From Hyperoodon ampullatus (taxonomy: Eukaryota > Chordata > Mammalia > Artiodactyla > Ziphiidae), in the NCBI GenBank assembly GCA_949752795.1, contig OX457058.1, forward strand, positions 36,086,587 to 36,150,586: a stretch of DNA of 64,000 nucleotides, in the 5' to 3' direction. Positions 10,760 through 23,500 of the stretch are shown piece by piece (the first letter of the stretch is position 1; each line of letters starts with the position of its first letter). Position numbers and translations under genes: made by a program. The notes below the pieces were generated by a model. That model saw nothing but the letters and a program-made list of their open reading frames with translations. It did no database searches and was not told where the DNA came from.

Positions 10760-13700
10760 TATTCTTTTCCATTATGGTTTGTGACAGGATATTGAATCTA
10801 GTTCCCTGTGCTATACAGTAGGACCTTGTTGTCTATCTATTTTATATATAATAGTTTATATCTGCTAATCCCATACGCCTAATTTATCCCTCCTCCACAC
10901 CCTTTCCCCTTTGGTAACCATAAATTTGTTTTCTATGTCTGTGAGTCTATTTCTGATTTGTAAATAAGTTCATTTGTGTCATATTATAGATTTCACATAT
11001 AAGTGATATCATATGGTATTTGTCTTTCTCTGTCTGACTTACTTCACTTAGTATTATAATCTGTAGGTTCATCCATGTTGCTGCAAATGGCATTATTTCA
11101 TTCTTTTTTATGGCTGAGTAGTATTCCTGAATGGAGGAGTTTTAGGTCAACTTGAGTGGGGCTGGACATCTTCTCCTGCCCTCATCTGACAGCTATCAAG
11201 TCCTCTGTGTTCTGTTAAGCACTCACACATTTCTGCAAAATGCAGCCCTATGACTAGGTGCATGCTATGTCAGGTTCTTTTCTTCCTCTTAGCATTTATC
11301 ACTTACTCATTTCTCAGCATCAGTCACACTTGCCTCTTTATGACTGTTATCATGCTCTTCCCCCTCCTAATATTGCTACCTCCAATTTCTGATTTTTCTA
11401 TTGCTTTTAAATGTTTCACTTCTGTGACTAACTTTGCGCACACTGCTTTATTTTTTTTATTTTTATTTTTTTGCGGTACGCGGGCCTCTCACTGTTGTGG
11501 CCTCTCCCATTGCGGAGCACAGGCTCCGGACACGCAGGCTCGGCGGCCATGGCTCACAGGCCCAGCCGCTCCACGGCATGTGGGATCTTCCCAGACCGGG
11601 GCACGAACCTGTGTCCTCTGCATCGGCAGGTGGACTCTCAACTACTGCGCCACCAGGGAAGCCCACGCACACTGCTTTTTAATTCCTACCATTGGTGATA
11701 CCTCTCCCGGCTGGGTTCTCATGCCTGGGTCAAAGCTACGGATTACCTGAGTATCATCTGGGAGATTAGAGAATGTACAGTTCTCCATACACAACTGCTC
11801 ATCACATTTTGGAATTGCCTGGGCAATATATGAGTGCATCAGTGGTCCCACTGCTCTGTCAGCTGTGTGCAGACACATTTTTCCATGGGGTTATTCACAC
11901 TTCTCTGTTCACTTCTTTGACCACCAGCCCCTGGACCTCTGAGTATGGTTGGGCAGGTTGTTCACTGCTCAAGGGCACATGGCCAAGGAACACTAGACAA
12001 TGCTCCACTCACTGAATGGGGAGCAGCAGCACAGGGCTGTGTCTACCTGGCGGGGCAAGCGGATGGCAGAAGGGCTTGCAGCAGCCCTGACAGTGAATAC
12101 TGAATATAGACCCTAAATTTATATCAGTACTTTATCCATTTTGAATATTAAACTTTTATTCACCATATCCCAGATATTTTCCTTTCTGTTGCTATTATGG
12201 GCTGAATTGTGTCCCCCTCAAATTCATATGTTGAAGTCCTAACTCCCAATACCTCAGAATGTGACTGTGTTTGTAGATAGGGCCTTTAAAGATATAATTA
12301 AGTTAGAATGAGGTCATTAGGGTGGGCCCTAATCGAATATAATTCACCTGTTGTAAGAAGAGGAAATGTGGACACAGAGACCCACAGAGGGAAGACCGTG
12401 TAAAGATATAGGTAGACAGCCATCTACAAGCCAAGAAAAGAGGCCTCAGAAGAAACCAACCTGCTGACACCTTTATCTCAGACTTCTAGCCTCCAGAATT
12501 GCGAGCAAATAAGTTTAGGTTGTTAAGCCACCCAGTCTGTGTTACTGTTAAGGCAGCCCTAGCAAACAAATACAGTTGCCTTGGTTTTTTTTTTTTCTTA
12601 AATTTAGTTTACATACAAAAGTTAAAAAAAAAATAAACCTAGTAATAATAATAAAAAATTATTATTACTGAAAATTTTATGACCTTGAAAATTAAAATTT
12701 CCCCCCTTCCATATATTGAAATAATTTAACTATTAAACAAATGTGGAATTAATTTTGGTGTGAAATATATGTACAAGTTAAATTCTTTGCTACATAGCAG
12801 TTGTCCCAACAGCATTTATTTCAGGGGAGGAAAATTTCTTTCTCCCACTGGTGAGTTATTTGTTCCTAATGTATCAACTTAGATTCATTTGTGAAATTTC
12901 CCCCCTATGACTCTTGACTTTCTACTTTTAACCTGGTACCATAGGGCTTTAATCGTTGTCATGTTGTTTTGTGTTTTGAATTCTGGTAGGGGGAGTTGTC
13001 TGTCATTGTTCCATTGTTCTCTTGTTCTCCCCCCAAACTTCTCTGGCGTTCTTACCAATTGATTTTTGTTTCTGGATGAATTCTGCAGTCACTTCAGGAG
13101 GTTTGACAAAAGGCCTCCACTGAACTTTCAATGGCCATTGTATGAAATTTGTATATTGGCTTGGAGACTACCTTTATTCCCCTCCATCATGTGCAAGGGG
13201 TTATTTATTTAAATCATCATTTACCTCTCCCATTAGGGTTTTATAACTTTCTTGAATGACTGTTGAATGTGACAGGTCTGGCCTTTGTGGTAAGACCACC
13301 TGAACAGACTCTGGAGAATCTGGGACCCATCCAGTCCTTGGAATCAGCTCAGTCTGTGGGGTCAGGGCCTGGGACCACACTCAGGGCGGGACAAGGGCAT
13401 CTTGCTCTTGTTTTGACACCCACCTCCTTTCCACTTGCTCCAGGTCCTTCTCATCTATCCAGCTGGCCATTTCCTGGGAAGGGTCCCTACCTTTCCCACC
13501 CCAAATCCATCCTGTCACCTCCTGGCTGTGTTAGTTTCCCAGGGCTGCTGTAACCACAAACTGGGTAACTTAATAGAAATTTATTATCTCACAGTTCTGG
13601 AAGCTAGAAGTCCAAAACCAAGGTGTCAGCAGGGCCTTGCTCCATCTGAAACCTGTAGGGGAATCCTTCCTTGCCCCTTTCTAGCTTCTGATAGATTGGC

Positions 13701-16700
13701 AATCGTTGATGTTCACTGACTTGTAGATGGATCACTCCAATCCTCTGTCTTCACAAGGCGTTCTCCCTGCATCTCTCTCTTCACAAGGCCATCTTCTTAA
13801 AGAACACCAGACGTATTGAATTAGGGACCAACCCTATTCCAGTATTACCCCATCCTAATTACAGCTGAAACAATTCTATTTCCAAATTAGGTCACATTCT
13901 GGGTACTTGGGGTTAGGACTTCAACATATCTTTTATGAGGGGAACACAACTCAGCCCATAGCACTGGCTGGCCCACATGCTCCTCCCGCCCCTAAGTCCC
14001 CTGATGTGTATTTTACCACCTTCCCTTCTGGTCGAGTCCTGCTTTCCCTGCCCAGGTCCCTTCTTTCTGCCTGGAGCCTACTGATTGATAGCCCCACCCC
14101 CACTGCTGTGCCCTCAGCTGACCTCTTGTTTCTGCCACCAGGCATGATGACCTGAAGGAGATGCTGGACACCAACAAGGATTCCCTCAAGCTGGAGGCCA
14201 TGAAGAGGATTGTGGCGGTGAGGGGGGAGGGAGGGGCCTCCCTCGGGCGAGGGGACTGGGGATCAAAGAGCAGCTCTCCTTGGGTCCTTGTGGACCTTCT
14301 CCTAATGAGAGCCGGCATCCTTCTTCTCCCCCTACCTTGACCCCCACCACCCAGATGATCGCCCGGGGAAAGAATGCCTCAGACCTGTTTCCTGCCGTGG
14401 TGAAGAACGTGGCCTGTAAGAACATAGAGGTGAGCACTACCCGGTGAGGGGTCTCTCATGACCACCTCCACCAGGAATAAACTGGAGCTGGTTGGGGGTG
14501 AGGAAGGGAACAATCCAGTCCTTGGGTGGGGGGCAGTCTGCTCAGAATGTTCCTGGTCCAGGAAAAGACACCATCTAGATGTCCCTGAACTAGATGTGGA
14601 TCAGAGCAAAGGAGTCAGGGTACACCCAGGATGCTTTCCCCATGGACCACAGCCAGCTGGGGTGATGACATCTCACGGGGTGGGGGCACCAGTCCCTGCT
14701 GAGAAGCCCACTCCCCCCCCAGGTGAAGAAGCTTGTCTACGTGTACCTGGTGCGCTACGCCGAGGAGCAGCAAGACCTAGCCCTGCTGTCTATCTCCACC
14801 TTCCAACGTGGCCTAAAGGTCAGAGGTCTCCGTTTGCCTCCCTGGGGTCTGGGCCTTGTGGGTGCTGTATTGGAGGAGTAAACCCAGGGAGAGGTCTGAG
14901 CATGGGGGGACAGGCTCTGGAGGCCTTTTCCTAACCTGCCTAAAGTTGGGAGAGTCAGAGGAGGCTGTGATGATGGCTGCCTCAAATGTGAACCACTTGA
15001 GCCCCTGACACTGGCCCTCACCCCCATTGATCTAAAGGGATTGAGGCCCACAGCCAGGCAGAAGTCTGCCTTCTTAGGACAGGGTTGTGTGCGGGGAGCT
15101 GCTGACCTGGATTCCTCACCTCTGGGTGTCGGAGCCTTGGCACTGGCAGGTTCACCTGGTCTGGGTATCTGTCTGTGGAGAACAATGGCTTTGGAACCTT
15201 TTCACCTGGAACTGGGTAAGGAGGACAAAAGGGTTTATTGAAAACAAATGAGCTCCATGGAGAGGAAAACCACAAAGTTCACCAAGCAGGAGAGCAGCCT
15301 CAGATGTGGAGACTGGGTTCCACGGTCAGCACAGAGAACATAAAGATAAGACCATTCCATTTTCAATAAGTTCAATACAGCCAGTGATTCCTTGAGAGTT
15401 GGAACAAATTGATTATTCTGTTTAGCACCAGAAGAAGTAGTTGACTTGTCTCAGATGCCCCAGTGTATGTAAAATATCCACCTTTAAAGACCTGGATCAC
15501 ATTTGTTGTGGTGAAATGCTCTCTGAGGCAGGCAGAAATTGAAATCACCCAAGGGAAGGGACAGTGGGAAGATTCAAGTCCCTTAGAATTCAGTGGAGGG
15601 ACTTCCCTGGTGGCGCAGTGGTTAAGAATCCACCTGACAGTGGACAGTGACAGGGGACACAGGTTCAATCCCTAGTCCAGGAGGATCCCACACGCCGTGG
15701 AGCAACTAAGCCTGTGCACCACAACTACTGAGCCCACGTGCCACAACTACTGAAGCTGGTGTGCCTAGAGCCCATGCTCCACAACAAGAGAAGCCACCGC
15801 AATGAGAAGCCCGCGCACCACAAGGAAGAGTAGCCCCCGCTCGCTGCAACTAGAGAAAGTCCGCGTGCAGCAGTGAAGACCCAACGCAGCCATTAATTAA
15901 TTAATTTAAAAAACAATGCAGTGGAGGCTGAATCCCCCCACACTATTTAAACTGAATATTCTCACTTTTTATTTTGTATATTAAATGCAGGCATGATAGT
16001 CTCCACTGGGTGGTTTTCTGGTTAGGATAAGATTTCTTCTGGGTAAAGAAGGCAGCATCACTGCTGTTCTATTGTCTCTCCAATCAGACTCTTCAGCTCT
16101 GATTACAGCCATTAACTCCTCTAGTCTTTCCACATGTTTAGTTCAAATTCTTGTGAGAGGGACTCTGAAAAGTCCAGCTCATCTTTTCATGTTCAGCTGA
16201 TGCTGTAGGCCGTTCAGCAGACTGAGAGTTGACTGCCAAAACCCGGAGCACGCGTGCCCCTGGTTCAATCTGCTCTGGCCAGCAGGAGGCGATGACAGAG
16301 TCTGCTTCTCTGAGGCGGGGCAGAAAGCATGGGCACTTGCATATACCATTCTTTCATTCAGCAGACACGTGGGTACTTCTATGCCAAACACTGTGCTAGG
16401 TTATTTTTAAAAGTCAAAACCAGGACTTCCCTGGTGGTCCAGTGGTTAAGACTTCGCCACGCTCCCAGTGTAGGGGGCACAGGTTCAATCCCTGGTTGGG
16501 GAAGATCCCACATGCCACGTGGCATGGCCAAAAAGAAGTCCAAACCATACAATCTATCTCTCCGAGTGGCTTGACTCGGGGTTAAATCATTTTATAAGAA
16601 ACATTCTGGAAATTTTGCACAGATTTTTACATTGACCTGAGTTTCTACAGTCTGCCCCTTTTCCCTTTTTGGAAAACCAGAGCTCATTTAGTCCATCTCA

Positions 16701-17560
16701 ATGCAATGATTTCTCTAGAACAGTGGTCAGCAAACTTTTCTGTATACTGCCAGGTGATAGTAGTCTAGGCTGTGCAAGCCATCCAGTCTCAACCATGCAA
16801 CTGCTCGATTTTGCCCTTGTAGTATGAAAACAGCCATAAATGAGTGGGCATGGCTGGGTTTGTGTACATTTTTATTTATAAAGAGGGCAGAAGACAGATT
16901 TGGCCTGGGGACTGTAGTGTGCCAACCTTTGCTCTAGAACATCTCTGACAGGTCATCTCCAGTGATACAGACCTCCTTCATAAGGCAACTTGCTGCGTCT
17001 TAAGACAACTACAACTTTTTTTTTGTTTTTATTGAAGTATAGTTGATTTACAATGTTATATTAGTTTCAGGTGTACAACATATTAATTCGATATTTTTGT
17101 GGATTATACTCCATTTAAAGTTATTATAAAATATTAGCTATATTCCCTGGGCTGTACAATATATCCTTTTAGCTTATTTAGTTTATACTTAGTAGTTTGT
17201 ACCTCTTAATCCCCTACCCCCTCTTGATTCTCTCCGTCCCCCCCGCCGGTAATGACTAGTTTGTTCTCTGTATCTATGAGCTGTTTCTGTTCTGTCATAC
17301 TCATTCGTTTGTTTTATGTTTTAGAATCCACATGTAAATGAAAGCATACGCAGGATATATACCCAGGAGTGGCATTGCTGGATCATATGAAAGTTATATT
17401 TAAAAAGTTTTGAGGAACCCGCATACGGTTCTCCATAGTGGCTGTACCAATGTACATTGCCACCAGCAGTGCATGAGGGCTCCCTTTTCTCCACACCCTC
17501 TCCAGCATTTATTTGTTGTCTTTTTGATGATAGGCATTCTGACAGGTGTGGAGTGATTAC

Positions 17561-17595
<35 letters not shown>

Positions 17596-20500
17596 GGTAC
17601 GTGGGCTTCTCACTGTTGTGGCCTCTCCCGTTGCAGAGCACAGGCTCCGGACGCGCAGGCTCAGTGGCCATGGCTCACGGGCCCAGCCGCTCCGCGGCAT
17701 GTGGGATCTTCCCGGACCGGGACACGAACCCGTGTCCCCTGCATCGGCAGGCGGACTCTCAACCACTGCACCACCAGGGAAGCCCTACAGCTTTTTTTAA
17801 ACCATTATATTGTGTTGAAACCTCCATCGCCATAATTTTTTTTTTTTTTTTGCGGTACGCGGGCCTCTCACTGTTGTGGCCTCTCCCGTTGCGGAGCACA
17901 GGCTCCGGACGTGCAGGCTCAGCGGCCATGGCTCACGGGCCTAGCCGCTCTGCGGCATGTGGGATCTTCCCGGACCGGGGCATGAACCCGTGTCCCCTGC
18001 ATCGGCAGGCGGACTCTCAACCACTGCGCCACCAGGGAAGCCCCATCGCCATAATTTTTAAAAATTTATTTCAGGCTCACAGAAGGCATAAGGAATAATA
18101 TAATGAATATATACCCAGCATAAGAAATGAAAGATTTATCAAACAGCCGAAGTCCCCTATGTATCTTCTCCTGCTTATTATTCATATACATGTATTTATT
18201 CTTTTATTACTTATTTATGTATTCCTAAATAATGTATAATATTGTTTTGTAAGCAGTATTTTATATGTGTTCCTCTAAAACTCACTTTCTTTGTGTTATT
18301 ACTACTATTAGGGGGGGCTTTCCTGCACATTAGAACCAGCCTTTTCTGTCAGCCCAGGCTGAGGCTGTGTTTGCTTTGCAGCCCACTAATGTTGGCTCAA
18401 TTCAGACAAACCTCCAGTTGGCAAGCAGATAATCTAGGTCTCCATATATCCTGTCTTTATGCAATTGGTTCCTTGAATCTCCTATGAAACCCTACTGTAT
18501 TTCATTTTATAAGTTTAGCACAGGATCCAAGCCAGGGTGATTCTGAATCTTAATTTTGTCCTCCTGATTTTGTGTCTTCCTCCAAGATGCTGATAAGCTA
18601 TTCAGACCAGGGCAACAGACTATGAGTCCCATATATCGTGCTTCCAGGATGACACTCATCTGTTAGTAAATCTTCCCCAAGTACCGCATTTTACCAAATT
18701 GTGGACCACCTAACTTCAATCAGCTGGTATTTTCCCATCTTGTTAGGAAGGATTTTAACAGCAAGAAAATTTCTTAACACCTTTCATGTGCAAAGGGCTG
18801 TGGTTATCCAGAGATAAAATAGACATGAATTCTGCTCTTAAAATGCTTACGTATTAAATGAAACAAAAGGCCTACATCAAAAATGGCAATCCAGGAAATA
18901 CCATGAGAGACACTCACAAATGCTTTGCTGAAATCAAGATACATACTGTTAATAGCTACCAGCCTAGTTACCCTAGCAAAAAGGAAAAGGGATTTTGGGG
19001 GATAACTTCCTGTGAATCCATAATCATTTCCAAATAAAATGTTAAATAAAAAAGGAAAATAGGTTTTAGCAGTGGATGTGATATGATTTGACTCACAGAC
19101 TCCTGCTTTTAACATAAGTGCTTTGAAACCATCTGTTTAAAAATTAATTCCAGAATTTTAACAGGGGTTACCATAATTTTCACCTGTAATTTTGTGGCTC
19201 TTTCTCCATTTTAGAAAATCAGGGTAGCATCTACCCTTTAGTGTCCCAGCACCTCTCCCACTGTCCACAGCCCTCCAAGATTAACGGTAATTTACAGCTA
19301 CTGCTGCTCTTGTAATCTCCTGATCACAATACACTGTGTCTCAGGCTCTTCTCAGGTGTCCATAGGATGCAATAAGAGCAAAGAGGAGGGGCTTACACAC
19401 CTATTCTCTCTTTTTTAAAGCAATTAACAATGGTGTAATACCATTTTTGTTTCTTATTTATTTTTGGCTGCGTTGGGTCTTCGTTGCTGTGTGTGGGCTT
19501 TCTCTAGTTGTGGCGAGCAGGGGCTACTCCTCGTTGTGGTGTGTGGGCTTCTCACTGCGGTGGCTTCTCTTGTTGCGGAGCACGGGCTCTAGGCGCGTGG
19601 GCTTCAGTAGTTGTGGCTCACGGGCTCTAGAGCGCAGGCTCAGTAGTTGTGGTGCACGGGCTTAGTTGCTCCACGGCATGTGGGAGATCTTCCCGGACCA
19701 GGGCTCGAACCTGTGTCCCCTGCATTGGCAGGCGGATTCTTAACCACAGCGCCACCAGGGAAGCCCCACACCTATTCTCTTTTAAACACTGTGGAGGAAG
19801 AGGAAGAAGAGCAGGTTTGAGAGGTTGCTGGGAGAGAGGACTGTAAGGATGAACTCTCGGAAAGGGAGACCAGGTTGCATTTGCTGGCAGTCCCCTCCAG
19901 CATAAACACAAAGACACCCTCCCCTTCCACACACTCCCCTAAGTAACAAGAGCTTTAGGTGTTCTGAAAGTTTGCCACTCTTCCTGAGAGTGAAGCAGCC
20001 AATGCCACATATGTTCAGGTGTCAGATTTCTGCAGCAGGGCCAAGAGTCTGCGCCTTCAGGCAGCTCCCCACCAGGTACCCAGCACTAGCACATCATCCA
20101 GGCTCAAGAGAGGAGGCAGGGAAGCAAGAGCTGGTGGTGACTAGGGACAGTGAGTTCCACAGGTGTGGCCTCTGCCCTCAGGCCACCTGCTGCTCTCTCA
20201 TGGCTCTGCCTCCACCTCTGCTCTTAGGACCCCAACCAGCTGATTCGTGCCAGCGCCCTCCGCGTCCTGTCTAGCATCCGTGTGCCCATCATCGTGCCCA
20301 TCATGATGCTAGCCATTAAGGAAGCTGCCTCGGACATGTCACCCTATGTGCGGAAGACAGCTGCCCACGCCATCCCCAAGCTCTACAGGTATACCCCAAG
20401 CCCCCGCCCACCCCTGGCCTCTCCCAAGTCTTGCAGGCTGCTTTTGGTTTTGCTTCTGGTTTTTTTGTTTTGTTTTTCTCTTCAGATGGTTTAAGGCAGT

Positions 20501-23500
20501 TTGGGGAACTGACAGAGATGGAGAACACTGAAGGCAGTGGCTCACACCTCTTTATGAATAGGGTTGGGGTGAGGGAGGTGAGCACAGCTTGGGCGGATGT
20601 TGGGAAGGCTGGAGACGGGGGAGGGGCAATCCCTTTCAACAGTTTCTCTCTCAGTTTGGATTCTGACCAGAAGGACCAGCTGATAGAGGTCATTGAGAAG
20701 CTTCTGGCAGACAAGACCACGGTGCGTATGAGGACACACAGGGACGGGTGGTGAAAAGGAGCCAGGCAGAGGCCCCTCTGTCCTTCCTGTTCATGTGCTC
20801 TTGCCTCTGTCGGTTCCCCAGCTGGTGGCGGGCAGCGTGGTGATGGCCTTCGAGGAGGTGTGCCCAGAGCGCATCGACCTGATCCACAAGAACTACCGGA
20901 AACTCTGTAACCTGCTCATCGACGTGGAGGAGTGGGGCCAGGTGGTCATCATCAGCATGCTCACCCGCTACGCCCGCACGCAGTTCCTGAGCCCCACCCA
21001 GAACGTGAGTGGCCCAGACCCCCCAGGCGGGACCCCAACCCTCGCCCTAGCAGAGTGGGTAGGCGGGTCTCCGGGAGGAGGTGCCCACTGTCCCGCCTCT
21101 GTCCCGCTCCAGGAGTCTCTGCTGGAGGAGAACCCCGAGAAAGCCTTCTACGGCTCCGAGGAGGACGAGGCCAAGGGCCCGGGGTCGGAGGCGGCGGCCT
21201 CCACGGCGATGTCGGCCCGAAAGCCCTACGTCATGGACCCCGACCACCGGCTGCTGCTGCGCAACACAAAGCCGCTGCTGCAGAGCCGCAGCGCCGCCGT
21301 GGTCATGGCGGTGGCGCAGCTCTACTTCCACCTGGCGCCTAAGGCGGAGGTGGGCGTCATCGCCAAGGCCCTCGTGCGCCTGCTGCGCAGCCACAGGTGC
21401 GCGCCCGCCGCGCCCGCCCCGCCCACGCCCGGGGGCCGGCTCGCCCCGCTCCTCCCCACCCCCCCGACCCAGATCGCCTGACACCCTCCGCCCCAGCCCA
21501 CCTGCTCCCCGCCCAGACCCCAGTCCTGCCTTCCTCCCGCTGGTGCCCTCCCCACACGGGTCCTCTCCTCCCTCCTATTCTGCCCACCTCCCTTCTCCCG
21601 ACCTGCTGCCCCAGCCGAGGGGCCCAGGTACCTCTGACCCCTCCTCTCCACAGCGAGGTGCAGTACGTGGTGCTCCAGAACGTGGCCACCATGTCCATCA
21701 AGCGCCGGGTGAGCAAGTGACCAAGGCCTGCCCTCGCAGTCTGAGGAGTGGCTCCTGCGGGGCTAGGGGTTCTGGGGAAAGGCAGGATGGGGGGAATTCC
21801 CTGGCTGTGCAGAGTGTGGGAAGGAGAGACCCCAAATGCAGGTGGAGAAGCAGGGCCTGGATCCCGAGGGCCGCTGAGGGAGGAAAGCCTGATGAAGAAA
21901 GACCGGCTTAGATCTGAGGAGGAGGGAAGAATCGAGGACTAGAGGACAGTGAGGGCCAGGAAGGATGCTGGGTCCTGGGTCAGGAGAGGAGGAGGGGCGC
22001 TCTGGAGGAGAAGCAGGTCTCAGGCTGAGGTGGAGCTCCTTGGGGCTGCCTCTCTCGTGCCAGGGTATGTTTGAGCCGTACCTGAAGAGCTTCTACATCA
22101 GGTCCACCGACCCCACCCAGATCAAGATCCTGAAGGTGAGTGATGGACAGACGTGCCTGTGGACTTTCTGTCCCCCACCCCCATGACCCACTTGAATATC
22201 CACAGTGGCCACCTTGGTGCCTGCCTGTTTCAGGGGCTGAGCCCACCGTTGCTCCAGCCAGAAGTGTTTGCTCAGGAAGCCAGGCTAATGAGAGTGGGGG
22301 GACAGGGTGAACGGAGCTGCCCTTTGCCCAGTACCTGTTATACACCTGCCACTTTTCACATATGAAGTAATTCGATTTTCATAATCACCTCAGGAAGTGT
22401 ACATTATCTCTATTTTATAAAAATATAGACTTAGGGAGGTGAGGTAACTACCGAAGGTCAGGTCTGCTGACTCCCAATTCATACTTTCCCCTGGGACTTC
22501 CTTGGCGGTCCAGTGGTTAAGACTCCGCGCTTTCAATGCAGGGGGCTAGGGTTCAATCTCTGGTCGGGGGACTAAGATCCCACATGCTGCGTGGTGCAGG
22601 CAAAAAAAAAAAAAAAAAAGAATTCATACTTTCCCCGCTGCAGTCTCTGTCTTCTACCCGCAGTGTAATTACCCTCACACACCTACGCCCTCAGGCTGTT
22701 GTGCAGACATACCCCCACAGAAAAGGCGGCAGGAGCCCACACCCACGTTCCGTCCCTGCCCTGCCTCATTATCGAGTAACTTCCTTCAGCAACAGTTAAT
22801 CCTCCTAACCCTTCTGAGCACCTATTGTGTATCTCACGGCTAGATCTAGGGGTATCTAGGGGTACAACAGAACAAACCAATCAGGCACCCTGCCCTTGTG
22901 GAGCTTACAGTCTCGCTGGGGTGAGGAGGAGACATTGGGCAGCTATTCACACAGCACAGGTAAAAATCCATTTGCGAAATAGGATGTAAAAGGAAAGTGC
23001 AGAGAGCTGTACGAGCATAAATAGGTGGACCTGATCTAGTCTGGTGTCAGGGAAGTTTTCCTTCAGGAGGGGAGGCTTGAGCTGAGGACTGAGACATGAA
23101 CATGAATTCTCTAGGTAAATGCAGGGACAAGAATGGGAAGAGGTGCTCCACACAGAGGAAAGAGCATATGCAAAGGCCAACAGGAGGGTTGTGACTAAAG
23201 GCCTGTGTGACTGGGGCATAGAGGATAAGGGGGAGAATGGTGGGAGATCAAGGACTTACAGACCATGGAAAGGATCTTGGTCTTTATCCTAAAAGCAACT
23301 GGAGGCTTTAACTTTTCCTTGAAGGTAGAGAGGTGACATGATCGTACTGCAAGCATACTCTGTCAGGGAGTTCATTTAAGAAGCAAACTGGTCCTCCTGC
23401 ATTTTGGATAAGTTTCATGATCTGTCAGTTCTCTCATCAATCTAAGGATGATGCAGGGCTGTCCTGCCTGAGGAATGTTTTCTGGTTGGTGATGTGTGTG

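Larger units (their letters stand above)
5428..14141 (+). other. AP3B2: AP3B2 intron 1 (8.7 kb)
   Basis: It holds the RE1-like site, degenerate ancient repeats (about 6040-6500, an old unclassified interspersed repeat; 7245-7420, an L1 3'-end remnant), an orphan open frame at 8282-8863, a 20-bp minisatellite, a GT-rich tract, an L1 3' end, one SINE and two solo LTRs. The remaining stretches (5660-6040, 6500-7240, 7420-8280, 9040-9900, 11150-11430, 11680-12180 and 12580-13520) show nothing I can name. Confidence 0.85.
14819..20227 (+). other. AP3B2: AP3B2 intron 4 (5.4 kb)
   Basis: Five SINEs (two + and three -), an L1 3' fragment (about 17015-17557) and a hAT-like MITE (about 16725-16938) fill much of it. 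An L1-like patch lies at about 18060-18160. The stretches 14830-15590, 15930-16400 and 18170-19400 show nothing I can name. Confidence 0.85.

Noticed and set aside
17457..18098. 213-codon frame across two SINEs
   Set aside because: The frame is made by the 'gcggtac' SINE bodies. The same peptide recurs in every copy in the window.
21081..21911. 276-codon frame over AP3B2 exons 8-9
   Set aside because: Out-of-frame shadow of coding exons and GC-rich intron, with Arg/Pro-rich runs.
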